Assembly: GCF_001053185.1 (NCBI RefSeq)
Contig: NZ_CSTD01000001.1
Span: 1-64,000 of the forward strand
Source of the DNA: Mycobacterium bohemicum DSM 44277
Lineage (GTDB): Bacteria > Actinomycetota > Actinomycetes > Mycobacteriales > Mycobacteriaceae
DNA length: 64,000 nucleotides
Reading direction: 5' to 3'
Shown: positions 18,268 through 26,605 of the stretch, one piece after another
Numbering within the stretch: position 1 is the stretch's first letter
Layout of the letters: the number at the start of each line of letters is the position of its first letter
Made by a program: the position numbers and the translations under genes
Notes under the pieces: generated by a model
The model's database searches: none
What the model was told of the DNA's origin: nothing
What the model saw: the letters and a program-made list of their open reading frames with translations, nothing else

Positions 18268-19245
18268 CTAGTACGCCCCCCGCCGCTCGAAGATGCGCCG
18301 CGGGTTGTCGACCAGCATCGTGTGCAGCTGCTCGTCGGTGACCCCGCGCTCCTTGAGCGCCGGGATCACGTCGTTGTGGATGTGCAGGTAGTGCCAGTTG
18401 GGCGCGGCCACCGCGAGGAGCTCCTCGGGCAGCGCGTCGAAGTAGCAGTTGGCGTCGTGCGAGAGCACCATCTTGTCGGCGTGCCCGCGCTCGCACATCT
18501 GCGCCACGATGTTCACTCGGTCCTCGAACGGCGAGATCACGTCGATGCCGAACCGGTCCATCCCGAGGTAGGACCCGGCGGCGATCAGCTCCTCGAGGTA
18601 GCCGACGTCGGTGCTGTCGCCGGAGTGACCGATGACCACCCGGCTCAGGTCCACGCCCTCCTCTTCGAAGATGCGCTGCTGTTCGAGCCCGCGGCGCAAC
18701 CCGGCGTGGGTGTGGGTGGAGATCGGCACCCCGGTGCGCCGGTGCGCCTGCGCGACGGCGCGCAGCACCCGCTCGACGCCCGGGGTAATGCCCGGTTCGT
18801 CGGTGGCGCACTTGAGGATCCCGGCCTTGACGCCGGTGTCGGCGATGCCCTGCTCGATGTCGCGGACGAACATGTCGGTCATCACCTCCGGGCCGCCCAG
18901 CGCCGCCCCCGGGCCCAGGTAGTGGAAGCAGAACGGCACGTCGTTGTAGGTGTAAAGCCCGGTCGCCACAACGATATTCAGCTCGGTCGCGGCGGCGACC
19001 CGGGCGATGCGCGGGATGTACCGGCCCAGCCCGATGACGGTCAGGTCCACGATGGTGTCCACGCCGCGGGCCTTCAGTTCATTGAGGCGGGTGATGGCGT
19101 CGGCCACCCGCTGGTCCTCGTCGCCCCAGGCCTCGGGATAGTTCTGCGCGATTTCGGTGGTCATGATGAACACGTGCTCGTGCATCAGCGTGACACCGAG
19201 GTCGGCGGTGTCAATGGGACCGCGGGCGGTATTGAGTTCTGACAC
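18268..19245 (-). CDS. php: Phosphotriesterase-like lactonase (Rv0230c, Php)
   Basis: A 325-residue amidohydrolase with a binuclear metal site: LMHEHVF (His22, His24), the bridging carboxylated Lys in AGILKCATDEPG, THTHAG, VIGHSGD and the final Asp in VLSHDAN. Homologues, including M. tuberculosis Rv0230c, hydrolyse lactones (homoserine lactones among them) and weakly organophosphates. GTG 19245 (VSELNTARGP) gives the normal length. The frame stays open far upstream, but that is antisense to fadE4. It is co-transcribed with the acyl-CoA ligase that begins at its stop. Confidence 0.9.
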   Translation of the reverse strand: MSELNTARGPIDTADLGVTLMHEHVFIMTTEIAQNYPEAWGDEDQRVADAITRLNELKARGVDTIVDLTVIGLGRYIPRIARVAAATELNIVVATGLYTYNDVPFCFHYLGPGAALGGPEVMTDMFVRDIEQGIADTGVKAGILKCATDEPGITPGVERVLRAVAQAHRRTGVPISTHTHAGLRRGLEQQRIFEEEGVDLSRVVIGHSGDSTDVGYLEELIAAGSYLGMDRFGIDVISPFEDRVNIVAQMCERGHADKMVLSHDANCYFDALPEELLAVAAPNWHYLHIHNDVIPALKERGVTDEQLHTMLVDNPRRIFERRGAY

Positions 19246-19332
19246 CCGTCTGATGCTAGGTCGGGCGGCGCCACGCCAACAGTGCCGATTGACAGTGGCG
19301 TTCTCGCCCGCGCGCGCAGTACCGTCACCGCC

Positions 19333-21030
19333 ATGTTGCTCAATCCCAACAAGCTGCAGCGGCGCTACCCGGACCGGCGCTCGAGCGAGATCATGGCCGC
19401 CACGGTCGACTTCTTCGAGTCGCGGGGCAAGGCGCGGCTCAAGCAGGACGACCACGATCGGGTGTGGTACTCCGACTTCCTCGACCACATCGGCCGCGAA
19501 CGCATCTTCGCCTCGCTGCTGACGCCGTCGGCCTACGGCTCCGGTGACTGCCGCTGGGATACCTACCGGATCAGTGAGTTCGCCGAGATCGTCGGCTTCT
19601 ACGGCCTGAGCTACTGGTACCCCTTCCAGGTCACCGCCCTGGGCCTGGGCCCGATCTGGATGAGCGACAACTCCGACGCCAAGCGCAAGGCCGCCGCGCA
19701 GCTGGAGGCCGGCGAGGTGTTCGCCTTCGGCCTGTCGGAGCAGACCCACGGCGCCGACGTCTACCAGACCGACATGGTCCTCACGCCGTCCGAACACGGC
19801 TGGACCGCCAGCGGGGAGAAGTACTACATCGGCAACGCCAACGTGGCGCGGATGGTCTCCACCTTCGGCAAGATCGCCGGCACCGACGAATACGTGTTCT
19901 TCGCCGCCGATTCCCAGCACGACCGGTATGAGCTCATCAAGAACGTGGTGAACTCGCAGAACTTCGTCGCCAACTACGCGCTCCGCGACTACCCGGTCAC
20001 CGAGGCAGACCTCCTGCACCGCGGACCCGGGGCGTTTCACGCCGCGCTGAACACGGTCAACGTCTGCAAGTACAACCTGGGCTGGGGCGCGGTGGGCATG
20101 TGCACCCACGCGATGTACGAGGCGGTCACCCACGCCTCCAACCGCATCCTGTACGGCACGGTCGTCACGGACTTCAGCCACGTGCGCCGGCTCCTCACCG
20201 ACGCCTACGCGCGGCTGGTGGCGATGCGGCTGGTATGCGCCCGGGCCTGTGACTACATGCGCAGCGCGTCGGCCGACGACCGGCGCTATCTGCTCTACAG
20301 CCCGCTGACCAAGGGCAAGGTCACCAGCGAAGGCGAGCGGGTGGTCACAGCGCTGTGGGACGTGATCGCCGCCAAGGGCGTGGAGAAGGACACCTTCTTC
20401 GAGGCCGTCACACGGGAGATCGGCCTGCTGCCCAGGCTGGAGGGCACCGTCCACATCAACATCGGCCTGTTGGGCAAGTTCATGCCCAACTTCCTGTTCG
20501 CGCCCGACGCCGCGCTGCCCCTGCTCGGCCGGCGCGACGACGCGGCCGACGACGCCTTCCTGTTCGCGCAGGGCCCGACCGGCGGGCTGGGCAAGGTGCG
20601 CTTCCACGACTGGCGCGCGCCGTTCGCCGCCTACGGCCACCTGCCCAACGTCGCGCTGCTGCGTCAGCAGATCGACGTGCTCGCCGAAATGCTGGCCAGC
20701 GCCACCCCGGACGCGGCCCAGCAGAAGGACGTCGACTTCGCCTTCGCGGTGGGCCAGCTGTTCGCGACGGTGCCCTACGCCCAGCTCATCCTGGAGGAGG
20801 CCGCGATCTCGGGGGTGGACGACGCGCTGCTCGACCAGATCTTCGCCGTGCTGATCCGCGACTTCAACGGCTACGCCGTCGAACTCAGCGACAAGCCGGC
20901 CACCACGGACGAGCAGGCCCGCTTCGCGATGCGGATGATCCGGCGTCCGGTGCACGACCCCGCCGGCTACGCCCAGGTCTGGAAGGAACACGTGCAGCCG
21001 CTCAGCGGCGCGTATCAGATGCGGCCCTGA
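19333..21030 (+). CDS. fadE4: Acyl-CoA dehydrogenase FadE4
   Basis: A 565-residue flavoprotein of the acyl-CoA dehydrogenase superfamily, positional orthologue of Rv0231. The N-terminal helical domain begins MLLNPNKLQRRYPDRRS. The substrate/FAD loop FGLSEQTHGADVYQT replaces the usual LTEP. The C-terminal helical domain runs to the end. ATG 19333 was preferred over GTG 19282 because it matches the family start. It is divergent from php with an 87-base gap. The reaction would be alpha-beta dehydrogenation of an acyl-CoA; chain-length preference is unknown. Confidence 0.88.
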   Translation: MLLNPNKLQRRYPDRRSSEIMAATVDFFESRGKARLKQDDHDRVWYSDFLDHIGRERIFASLLTPSAYGSGDCRWDTYRISEFAEIVGFYGLSYWYPFQVTALGLGPIWMSDNSDAKRKAAAQLEAGEVFAFGLSEQTHGADVYQTDMVLTPSEHGWTASGEKYYIGNANVARMVSTFGKIAGTDEYVFFAADSQHDRYELIKNVVNSQNFVANYALRDYPVTEADLLHRGPGAFHAALNTVNVCKYNLGWGAVGMCTHAMYEAVTHASNRILYGTVVTDFSHVRRLLTDAYARLVAMRLVCARACDYMRSASADDRRYLLYSPLTKGKVTSEGERVVTALWDVIAAKGVEKDTFFEAVTREIGLLPRLEGTVHINIGLLGKFMPNFLFAPDAALPLLGRRDDAADDAFLFAQGPTGGLGKVRFHDWRAPFAAYGHLPNVALLRQQIDVLAEMLASATPDAAQQKDVDFAFAVGQLFATVPYAQLILEEAAISGVDDALLDQIFAVLIRDFNGYAVELSDKPATTDEQARFAMRMIRRPVHDPAGYAQVWKEHVQPLSGAYQMRP

Positions 21031-21033
21031 CTT

Positions 21034-21075
21034 CCGGGCGTCGAGTGCGGCTGCCCGCACACTCAACGCCCGGCT
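21034..21075 (+). terminator. Imperfect stem-loop after fadE4, followed by a 30-base-period repeat
   Basis: GGGCGTCGAGTGCGG, a short loop, then CCCGCACACTCAACGCCC can form a GC-rich hairpin four bases after the fadE4 stop, with no T-tract. Immediately after it, CGCCCGGCTGGCCGC occurs twice (21067-21081 and 21097-21111). The remaining ~150 bases before the PE gene hold only its promoter and ribosome-binding site. Confidence 0.5.
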
Positions 21076-21260
21076 GGCCGCACCCTCGACGCCCAGCGCC
21101 CGGCTGGCCGCGCGCTCGCGGGTCCCGCCGAAGGCGTGGATCGATCGCCGTGAAAAGGACTTTGGTCCCCTGCCAACCCGGTGTCCCCGTTGTTACGGTC
21201 ACTTCGCCTCGATTGGCTCGGCACTGCCTGTGGCGAGCTGCACGGCCTAGGGGAGGTGCT

Positions 21261-22229
21261 ATGTCATTGCTCAGTGTCACGCCCGACGCGATAGCTTCGG
21301 CGAGCGCAGATTTGGTGGATATCGGTGCCTCGCTGCGCGCGGCCCAAGCAGAAGCGATGGGCCAGACGGCTGCGATCGCGGCGCCGGGCGCCGACGAGGT
21401 TTCGGCCGCGATCACCTCGGTATTTGGTAGGGCGGCCGACGAATTCCACAGCCTTGGCGTGCAGGCAGCGGCTTACCACGACAACTTCGTCGGCGCATTG
21501 AGCGCCGGAGCCGGCCAGTACGCAGGCGCCGAAGCCGCCAATGTCCGGCAGATGTTGGCGGGCGGGTTGGACGCCTCCGCCCAGTCCGTGTCTGGCACCT
21601 TCTTCGCCCTCAACACCCCGATCGGTGCCATAAATTTCACCTATAGCGGGATTCTGCCTCCCACCGGCCAGAACGGCCCGTTCTCGGGCGTCGTGAACGG
21701 GACCACCGCGGTGTTTGGTAGTGGAAGCCTTGCGGTGACCGGGAACGTTCTGACGGGCCCTTACGGTCCGGGGACCGAACTGCAAGTGACGGGCGGGAAC
21801 TTCAGCGCTCCCCGACTGCTGTCGCTTGTCAGCTCTACCGCAGGTCCCGCCGTCTCGGGCAACGCCGCCCTCGTCAATAGCACCAATCTGATTGTCAGCG
21901 AGCTACAAACGGGCAATTGGCAGGGCGCCGCATCGGCGCTCGTTGGCCTGCCCGGCAACTACCTGGCCGCCGTTACCACGGGATCTACCACGGTCAACCT
22001 GGCGGTGGATACCTCATCGTTCGGGGGGCCGGTTGTCACCGTGGGTGTTCCCTTCGATGGGATCTTTGCTTCTCCCCAGCCGATAACGGCGTCGTGGCCG
22101 ACCTTTGATTATTCGTTCGGCGGGACCCTGTACACCGTCGAGGGCGTCAATAATCTTCCGATTGGAAGCACCGCTGGCCTTGTGCCGTTCGCGCTGGACG
22201 TGATCGCGAGATCTGTCGGTCTGCCGTAG
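21261..22229 (+). CDS. PE-family protein
   Basis: A 322-residue protein with an N-terminal PE domain of ~95 residues (MSLLSVTPDAIASASADL; the signature Pro-Glu at residues 8-9 is Pro-Asp here). A glycine/threonine-rich C-terminal region follows, without PGRS repeats. PE domains are secreted through ESX (type VII) systems, and the W-x-G partner is normally a PPE protein, which is not adjacent. ATG 21261 follows GGGGAGG at ideal spacing. Base composition is less GC-biased than its neighbours (e.g. TATTTGGTAGGGCGG), hinting at a different history. It is flanked by copies of one short repeat. Confidence 0.85.
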   Translation: MSLLSVTPDAIASASADLVDIGASLRAAQAEAMGQTAAIAAPGADEVSAAITSVFGRAADEFHSLGVQAAAYHDNFVGALSAGAGQYAGAEAANVRQMLAGGLDASAQSVSGTFFALNTPIGAINFTYSGILPPTGQNGPFSGVVNGTTAVFGSGSLAVTGNVLTGPYGPGTELQVTGGNFSAPRLLSLVSSTAGPAVSGNAALVNSTNLIVSELQTGNWQGAASALVGLPGNYLAAVTTGSTTVNLAVDTSSFGGPVVTVGVPFDGIFASPQPITASWPTFDYSFGGTLYTVEGVNNLPIGSTAGLVPFALDVIARSVGLP

Positions 22230-22271
22230 TCGCCGCCTCGCCACCGCCTGACCCCCCACCCGGCCGGGTGT

Positions 22272-22290
22272 CCGGCTGGCCGCACACTCG
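22272..22290 (+). repeat. Copy of the CCGGCTGGCCGCAC repeat downstream of the PE gene
   Basis: CCGGCTGGCCGCACACTCG here matches the repeat at 21070-21088 (CCGGCTGGCCGCACCCTCG) in 18 of 19 bases. The two copies bracket the PE gene at similar distances. No other content is visible in the 122-base gap to the next gene. Confidence 0.5.
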
Positions 22291-22351
22291 CGCCGTCCGC
22301 CGGGCCGGGCCGTGATGCGGCCGTAGGACCCTCGCCACCAAGCCGGGCGGA

Positions 22352-23488
22352 TCAGCGGCTGGCGCGCGCAGCTTCGATGGGGATGATCGCCGCAAGCGTG
22401 TCTTCGCGGACGACGTGGTACGCGTCGTACCGGTCCACCGTCGGGTCGCAGTGGGGGGCCACCAGTTCGACCCGCTCGCCCAGGCGGACTGGCCCACCGG
22501 CGGGCCGGGTGAGCGCGCCGTGCTCGTCTCCGAAGAAGCCGTACGTCGAGCCGGCGAAGCGCGCCCCGGCCGGGCGCGGCGGGGGACCGTCCGTGGCGAA
22601 CGCCTTCAGCCCCGCGTCGACGGTGACGATCGGGACGGCGTTGGCGCTGATCACCTGAGCCGAGACGAACAAACTGGTGGCAAACGCGCCGTCGGCGTCG
22701 TCGCCCAAGGCGTCGCGATATTGCGCATCCATGAAAACGTATGAGCCGGGCTGAAGTTCGGTCAGCAGGCCGACTTCCAGGTCGGACTGCACGGTTCCGG
22801 TGCCGCCGCCGGTGATGGTCTCGACCCGATGGCCGGCGCTTCGGAGCCCTTCGACGACGCCCGCGAGCACGTCCATCCCCGCCCCGACCGCCTCGCGGCG
22901 CGCTCGGTACCCGGCAATGTGCTGCCAATGACCCCCGTAGCCCTGGACGCCGGCCAAGGTCAGCGAGGGCTGCCGCCGGATGTGATCGGCGAGTGAGAGG
23001 GCCTCGGCGACGCCGGCCACGCCCGTGCGCATGAGGCCGACGTCGACGTCGATGAGGACCCGCATCGTGACGCCCCGCCGGCGGGCTTCTGCGGCCAGCG
23101 CGGACGCCGGATCGGGATGGTCGACGACGCAGGAAAATCCCGAATCGACCGCCGCCACGTCGCACAACCGGCGTGGCATCTCGGGGTCGGCGACGGGCGA
23201 GGTGAGCAGGATGTCGCGCACACCGGCCGCCGAAAGCGCTTCGGCTTTGCCCAGTTTCGCGCAGCAGACGCCGACCGCGCCCGCCGCGGCCTGCTTGCGG
23301 GCTATCCACGAGCATTTGTGCGTCTTCGCGTGCGGCCGCAGCGCGACCCGGCCCCGTGTCCGCTCGGCCATGCGGGAGATGTTCGCATCCAGCGCGGCCT
23401 CATCGAGGATGAGGGCCGGCGTCGGCACGCGGTATCGCGACCCGGGAAGCCCAATCTCGGCTCGTGCCAACACTTCTGCGGCCGACAC
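22352..23488 (-). CDS. PLP-dependent D-threonine aldolase / D-serine dehydratase-like enzyme
   Basis: A 378-residue fold-type III PLP enzyme (alanine-racemase-like barrel). The Schiff-base Lys lies in LRPHAKTHKCS. TGGGTGT is the phosphate-binding loop, and the C-terminal metal site HCD lies in VAPHCDPTVDRYD, as in D-threonine aldolase and eukaryotic D-serine dehydratase. It would split or dehydrate a D-beta-hydroxy amino acid. GTG 23488 lies two bases after the stop of the tautomerase gene, so they are one operon, which I do not recall in M. tuberculosis here. The exact substrate is uncertain. Confidence 0.85.
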   Translation of the reverse strand: MSAAEVLARAEIGLPGSRYRVPTPALILDEAALDANISRMAERTRGRVALRPHAKTHKCSWIARKQAAAGAVGVCCAKLGKAEALSAAGVRDILLTSPVADPEMPRRLCDVAAVDSGFSCVVDHPDPASALAAEARRRGVTMRVLIDVDVGLMRTGVAGVAEALSLADHIRRQPSLTLAGVQGYGGHWQHIAGYRARREAVGAGMDVLAGVVEGLRSAGHRVETITGGGTGTVQSDLEVGLLTELQPGSYVFMDAQYRDALGDDADGAFATSLFVSAQVISANAVPIVTVDAGLKAFATDGPPPRPAGARFAGSTYGFFGDEHGALTRPAGGPVRLGERVELVAPHCDPTVDRYDAYHVVREDTLAAIIPIEAARASR

Positions 23489-23490
23489 CG

Positions 23491-23949
23491 CTATCGGTGG
23501 GATGCGATCGGGGTCAGGTGCTCGAAGCCCGCCATCGACGCGGCCTCCGGCAGGCGGCGGATGGCGCCGTTCTGCGCCCACTGCCCTTCGGGCACTTCGT
23601 GAATGACGCACGACGTGACCACCATCCTGTCGCCGGGCGCGTCGGCGGCCGATTCGGCGGCCCGTTGAAGATCTTGGGCGAACTGCTCCTTGCGCGCGCC
23701 GTCGAGCACGCCGGTGCTGACCTGCCAGTCGATGAACACGCCGGCGACAGCGGCGTCCGCGCTGACCCCTGCGGAGTAGAAGCTCTCCGGGGCCAACTCC
23801 TGCAGCAGCACCAAAGCGCGCATCCGGCTCTCGGGCCGATCGGGCACCGATTCGGCACTGCAGGCCGCCTCGGTGAGCGCTCCCACCAGACGCGCCTTCT
23901 GGGCGTCGCCGAAAGCGCCGGGCGTCAGGGTCACTCGCATCAAGGGCAT
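23491..23949 (-). CDS. Tautomerase-superfamily protein
   Basis: A 152-residue protein beginning MPLMRVTLTPGAFG. Removal of Met would expose the catalytic N-terminal Pro typical of 4-oxalocrotonate tautomerase and cis-CaaD/MSAD-like enzymes. The length equals two fused beta-alpha-beta units, as in the longer subfamilies. ATG 23949 was chosen because it puts Pro at position 2. It is co-transcribed with the D-threonine-aldolase-like gene and divergent from a damaged GlxA-type regulator 73 bases away. The substrate is unknown; together they suggest a small catabolic operon. Confidence 0.75.
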   Translation of the reverse strand: MPLMRVTLTPGAFGDAQKARLVGALTEAACSAESVPDRPESRMRALVLLQELAPESFYSAGVSADAAVAGVFIDWQVSTGVLDGARKEQFAQDLQRAAESAADAPGDRMVVTSCVIHEVPEGQWAQNGAIRRLPEAASMAGFEHLTPIASHR

Positions 23950-24021
23950 GGCATCAGCCTCCGTCAGCGAGCGGCGGGCCGCCAGTGGCGAAACAGACAA
24001 TTTTCTTGCATAATTCGCCAC

Positions 24022-24926
24022 ATGATTGGCCTCGACGTCCTCGTCCTGCAGGGGGCCAGCGCCAGCGCGGTGGGCGCCACGATCGATGTTGTCCACGCCG
24101 CCAATCGAATTCACGGAAAGCCGCTCCTGGACTTGCGGTTCGTGACGCCTGAAACTCGCGTCGCCTTGCGCGGCGGCCTGGCCGCGACGGGACAGCCACT
24201 GGCGCGCTCGAGGCCGCGCGACGTGGTCGTCATGCCGGGTCTGGGGGCCGCCACCCCGGAGGAGATCGCGGCGCCGACGTCGCGGCCTCGTGCACGGCGG
24301 TGTTCCTGCTCGGGGTCGCCGGCCTGCTCGACGGTCGGCGCTGCGTGACGACGTGGTGGTTGGGTGCGGACCTTGCCCGCGTCGCGCCCGCCGCCCACGT
24401 CGTCATCGACGAGATGGTGGTTCGCGACGGGCCGATCTGGACCGCGGGCAGCGCCTTCGCGCACATCGACCTGATGCTGGCGCTCATGCGCCATTTCGGC
24501 GGGGCCGCCCTGACCGACGAATTGGCGAACCGACTCGTCGCCGACCAGCGCACCTCCCAAGCGAGCTTCCTCATTCCCTCGCACCTCGCGGCCCGCGACG
24601 AAACCGTCGCCGCGCTCGAGCGTTTCGTGCGCTCCCGGCTCGCTGAGGCGCACTCGCTGGCTTCCCTGGCGCAGTGGTGTGGGCTCAGCCCCCGCACCTT
24701 GGCGCGGCGGACACGAAGCGCCGTCGGACTCAGCCCGTTGCAGCTCGTGCAGAAGGTGCGCCTGGAGCGCGCCCTGCATCTGCTGCGGACGACGCGGATG
24801 CCCCTCGGGGAAATCGCCGCAGCCGTGGGATTTGCCGATCCGGCGACGCTGCACCGACTGGTCAAGCGACACACCGGGCGGTCGCCCGGCGCCCTGCGTC
24901 CGGGCGCCCGTCCGAAGTCCGCTTGA
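24022..24926 (+). pseudogene. GlxA-type AraC-family regulator broken by a frameshift/deletion
   Basis: From ATG 24022 the frame encodes a DJ-1/PfpI-like domain (MIGLDVLVLQGASASAVGA to VVVMPGLGAATPEEIAA), then goes out of frame near 24265. The rest continues in another frame (DVAASCTAVFLLGVAGLLDGRR, the cysteine elbow). It contains the AraC double HTH (LARRTRSAVGLSPLQLVQKVRL, GFADPATLHRLVKRHTGRSP) to 24926. A full GlxA-like protein would be ~310 residues. The two pieces total about 301 codons plus two bases, so only a few codons are missing. It likely controlled the divergent tautomerase/aldolase operon. Confidence 0.8.
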
Positions 24927-24949
24927 CTGTGACCCGTGCCACACTAGAC

Positions 24950-24962
24950 TGACCAGTGGTCA
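24950..24962. promoter_or_regulatory. Perfect palindrome TGACCA-G-TGGTCA, probable TetR operator
   Basis: A 13-base perfect inverted repeat around a single central G lies 21 bases before the start codon of the TetR gene that leads the R2lox operon. A -10-like TAGACT overlaps its left edge. Such placement fits autorepression by the downstream TetR protein; this is inferred from position only. Confidence 0.65.
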
Positions 24963-24983
24963 TCGAGTCGTGAGGGGGCCGCA

Positions 24984-25667
24984 TTGCCGACGGTGACATG
25001 GGCGCGCGTCGACCCGGCCCGGCGGGCCGCGATCATCGAGGCCGCGGAGTCGGAGTTCGGTGCGCACGGCTTCTCCGGCGGCAGCCTGAACGTCATCGCC
25101 CGGCGCGCCGGCGTCGCCAAGGGCAGCCTGTTCCAATACTTCGCCGACAAGCGCGACCTGTACGCCTACATCGCCGACATCGGCAGCCAGCGGGTGCGCT
25201 CCTACATCGAGGACCTCATCCGCGAGCTCGACCCCACCCGCCCGTTCTTCGAATTCCTCACCGACCTGCTCGACGCCTGGGTGGCCTACTTCGCCGAGCA
25301 CCCGCACGAGCGCGCCCTGCACGCCGCGGCGACGCTCGAGGTCGACACCGATGCCCGCATCAGCGTGCGCAGCGTCATCCACCGCCACTACCTCGAGGTG
25401 CTGCGCCCGCTGGTCCGCGACGCGCAGTCCCGCGGCGACCTGCGGGCGGACTCCGACACCGAGGCCATGCTGTCGCTGCTGCTGCTGATCTTCCCGCACC
25501 TGGCGCTGGCCCCGTACATGCGCGGGCTCGACCCCATCCTCGGGCTCGACGAACCGACCCCGGAGCAGCCGGCGCTGGCGGTGCGCAGGCTCGTCGCGGT
25601 CCTGGCGGCCGCGTTCTCGCCCCAGCCCCGCGCCGCAGCCATCACGCGATCTGAGGAGGTCACATGA
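24984..25667 (+). CDS. TetR-family regulator (Rv0232-like)
   Basis: A 227-residue TetR protein with HTH ([40 protein letters not shown]) and a helical C-terminal effector domain. The start is TTG 24984 after GTGAGGGGG. The encoded [17 protein letters not shown] matches the N-terminus I remember for Rv0232. Its TGA overlaps the R2lox ATG (ATGA), so the regulator and oxidase are made together. The palindrome at 24950-24962 is the likely operator. Confidence 0.88.
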   Translation: MPTVTWARVDPARRAAIIEAAESEFGAHGFSGGSLNVIARRAGVAKGSLFQYFADKRDLYAYIADIGSQRVRSYIEDLIRELDPTRPFFEFLTDLLDAWVAYFAEHPHERALHAAATLEVDTDARISVRSVIHRHYLEVLRPLVRDAQSRGDLRADSDTEAMLSLLLLIFPHLALAPYMRGLDPILGLDEPTPEQPALAVRRLVAVLAAAFSPQPRAAAITRSEEVT

Positions 25668-26605
25668 CGCGCACACACGTCGGTTCGCTCGCCGCGGGCG
25701 GGCTGAACTGGGAGAGCCTGCCGCTCAAGCTATTTGCGGGCGGCAACGCCAAGTTCTGGAACCCCGCCGACATCGATTTCTCCCGCGAGCGCGCCGACTG
25801 GGAGCGGCTCACCGACCTCGAGCGGGACTACGCCACCCGGCTGTGCGCGGAGTTCGTCGCCGGCGAGGAGGCCGTGACCGAGGACATCCAGCCGTTCATG
25901 TCCGCGATGCGCGCGGAGGGGCGGCTCGGCGACGAGATGTACCTGACACAGTTCGCGTACGAGGAGGCCAAGCACACGCAGGTGTTCCGCATGTGGCTCG
26001 ACGCCGTCGGCGTCACCGACGACCTGCACCGCTACCTCGACGACCTGCCGGCCTACCGCCAGATGTTCTACGACGAGCTGCCCGACTGCCTCGGGGCGCT
26101 GCGGGTCGACCCGTCGCCGGCCGCGCAGGTGCGCGCCGCGGTGACCTACAACCACATCGTGGAGGGCATGCTGGCGCTGACCGGCTACTACGCCTGGCAC
26201 AAGATCTGCGCGGGCCGCGGCATCCTGCCCGGCATGCAGCGGCTGATCAGCCACATCGGCGACGACGAGCGCCGCCACATGGCGTGGGGCACGTTCACCT
26301 GCCGGCGCCACGTCGCCGCCGAGGACGCCAATTGGGGCGTGTTCGAAGAGCGGATGAACCAGCTGCTACCGCTGGCGCTGAGGGTGACCGAGGAAAGCTT
26401 CGCCCTCTACGGCGACGAGGTGCCCTTCGGGATATCCCCGGAGGAGATGACGCAGTACGCCGCCGACAAGGGGATGCGGCGGTTCGGCACGATATCGAGC
26501 GCCCGCGGGCGGCCGGTCGGCGAGATCGACCTCGATTACTCGCCGCTGCAGCTGGAGGACACCTTCGCCGACGAGGACGAGAAGGTGCTGGCGGCCGCCC
26601 GCTAG
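25664..26605 (+). CDS. R2-like ligand-binding oxidase (R2lox, Rv0233; annotated as NrdB)
   Basis: A 313-residue ferritin-like protein of the R2lox group, which holds a Mn/Fe cofactor and a bound fatty acid. It is not a functional ribonucleotide reductase subunit. The metal ligands known for Rv0233 are all present at the same positions: Glu68, Glu101, His104, Glu167, Glu202 and His205. Val71 and Tyr162, which form the ether crosslink, are also conserved. It is translationally coupled to the TetR gene upstream. Its stop shares a CTAG with the convergent gabD1 gene. The physiological reaction is unknown. Confidence 0.92.
   Translation: MTRTHVGSLAAGGLNWESLPLKLFAGGNAKFWNPADIDFSRERADWERLTDLERDYATRLCAEFVAGEEAVTEDIQPFMSAMRAEGRLGDEMYLTQFAYEEAKHTQVFRMWLDAVGVTDDLHRYLDDLPAYRQMFYDELPDCLGALRVDPSPAAQVRAAVTYNHIVEGMLALTGYYAWHKICAGRGILPGMQRLISHIGDDERRHMAWGTFTCRRHVAAEDANWGVFEERMNQLLPLALRVTEESFALYGDEVPFGISPEEMTQYAADKGMRRFGTISSARGRPVGEIDLDYSPLQLEDTFADEDEKVLAAAR

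Noticed and set aside
18268..21066. A 932-residue minus-strand ORF joining php with upstream sequence
   Set aside because: The upstream ~600 residues are antisense to fadE4, whose frame has clear motifs. The true php start is GTG 19245.
23464..24021. Plus-strand coding upstream of the GlxA-like gene
   Set aside because: This open frame is antisense to the tautomerase and the start of the aldolase, which have recognisable motifs.
25664..26605. Annotation as ribonucleotide reductase R2 (nrdB)
   Set aside because: The residues at the metal and crosslink positions match R2lox (Val71/Tyr162), so the old name misleads.
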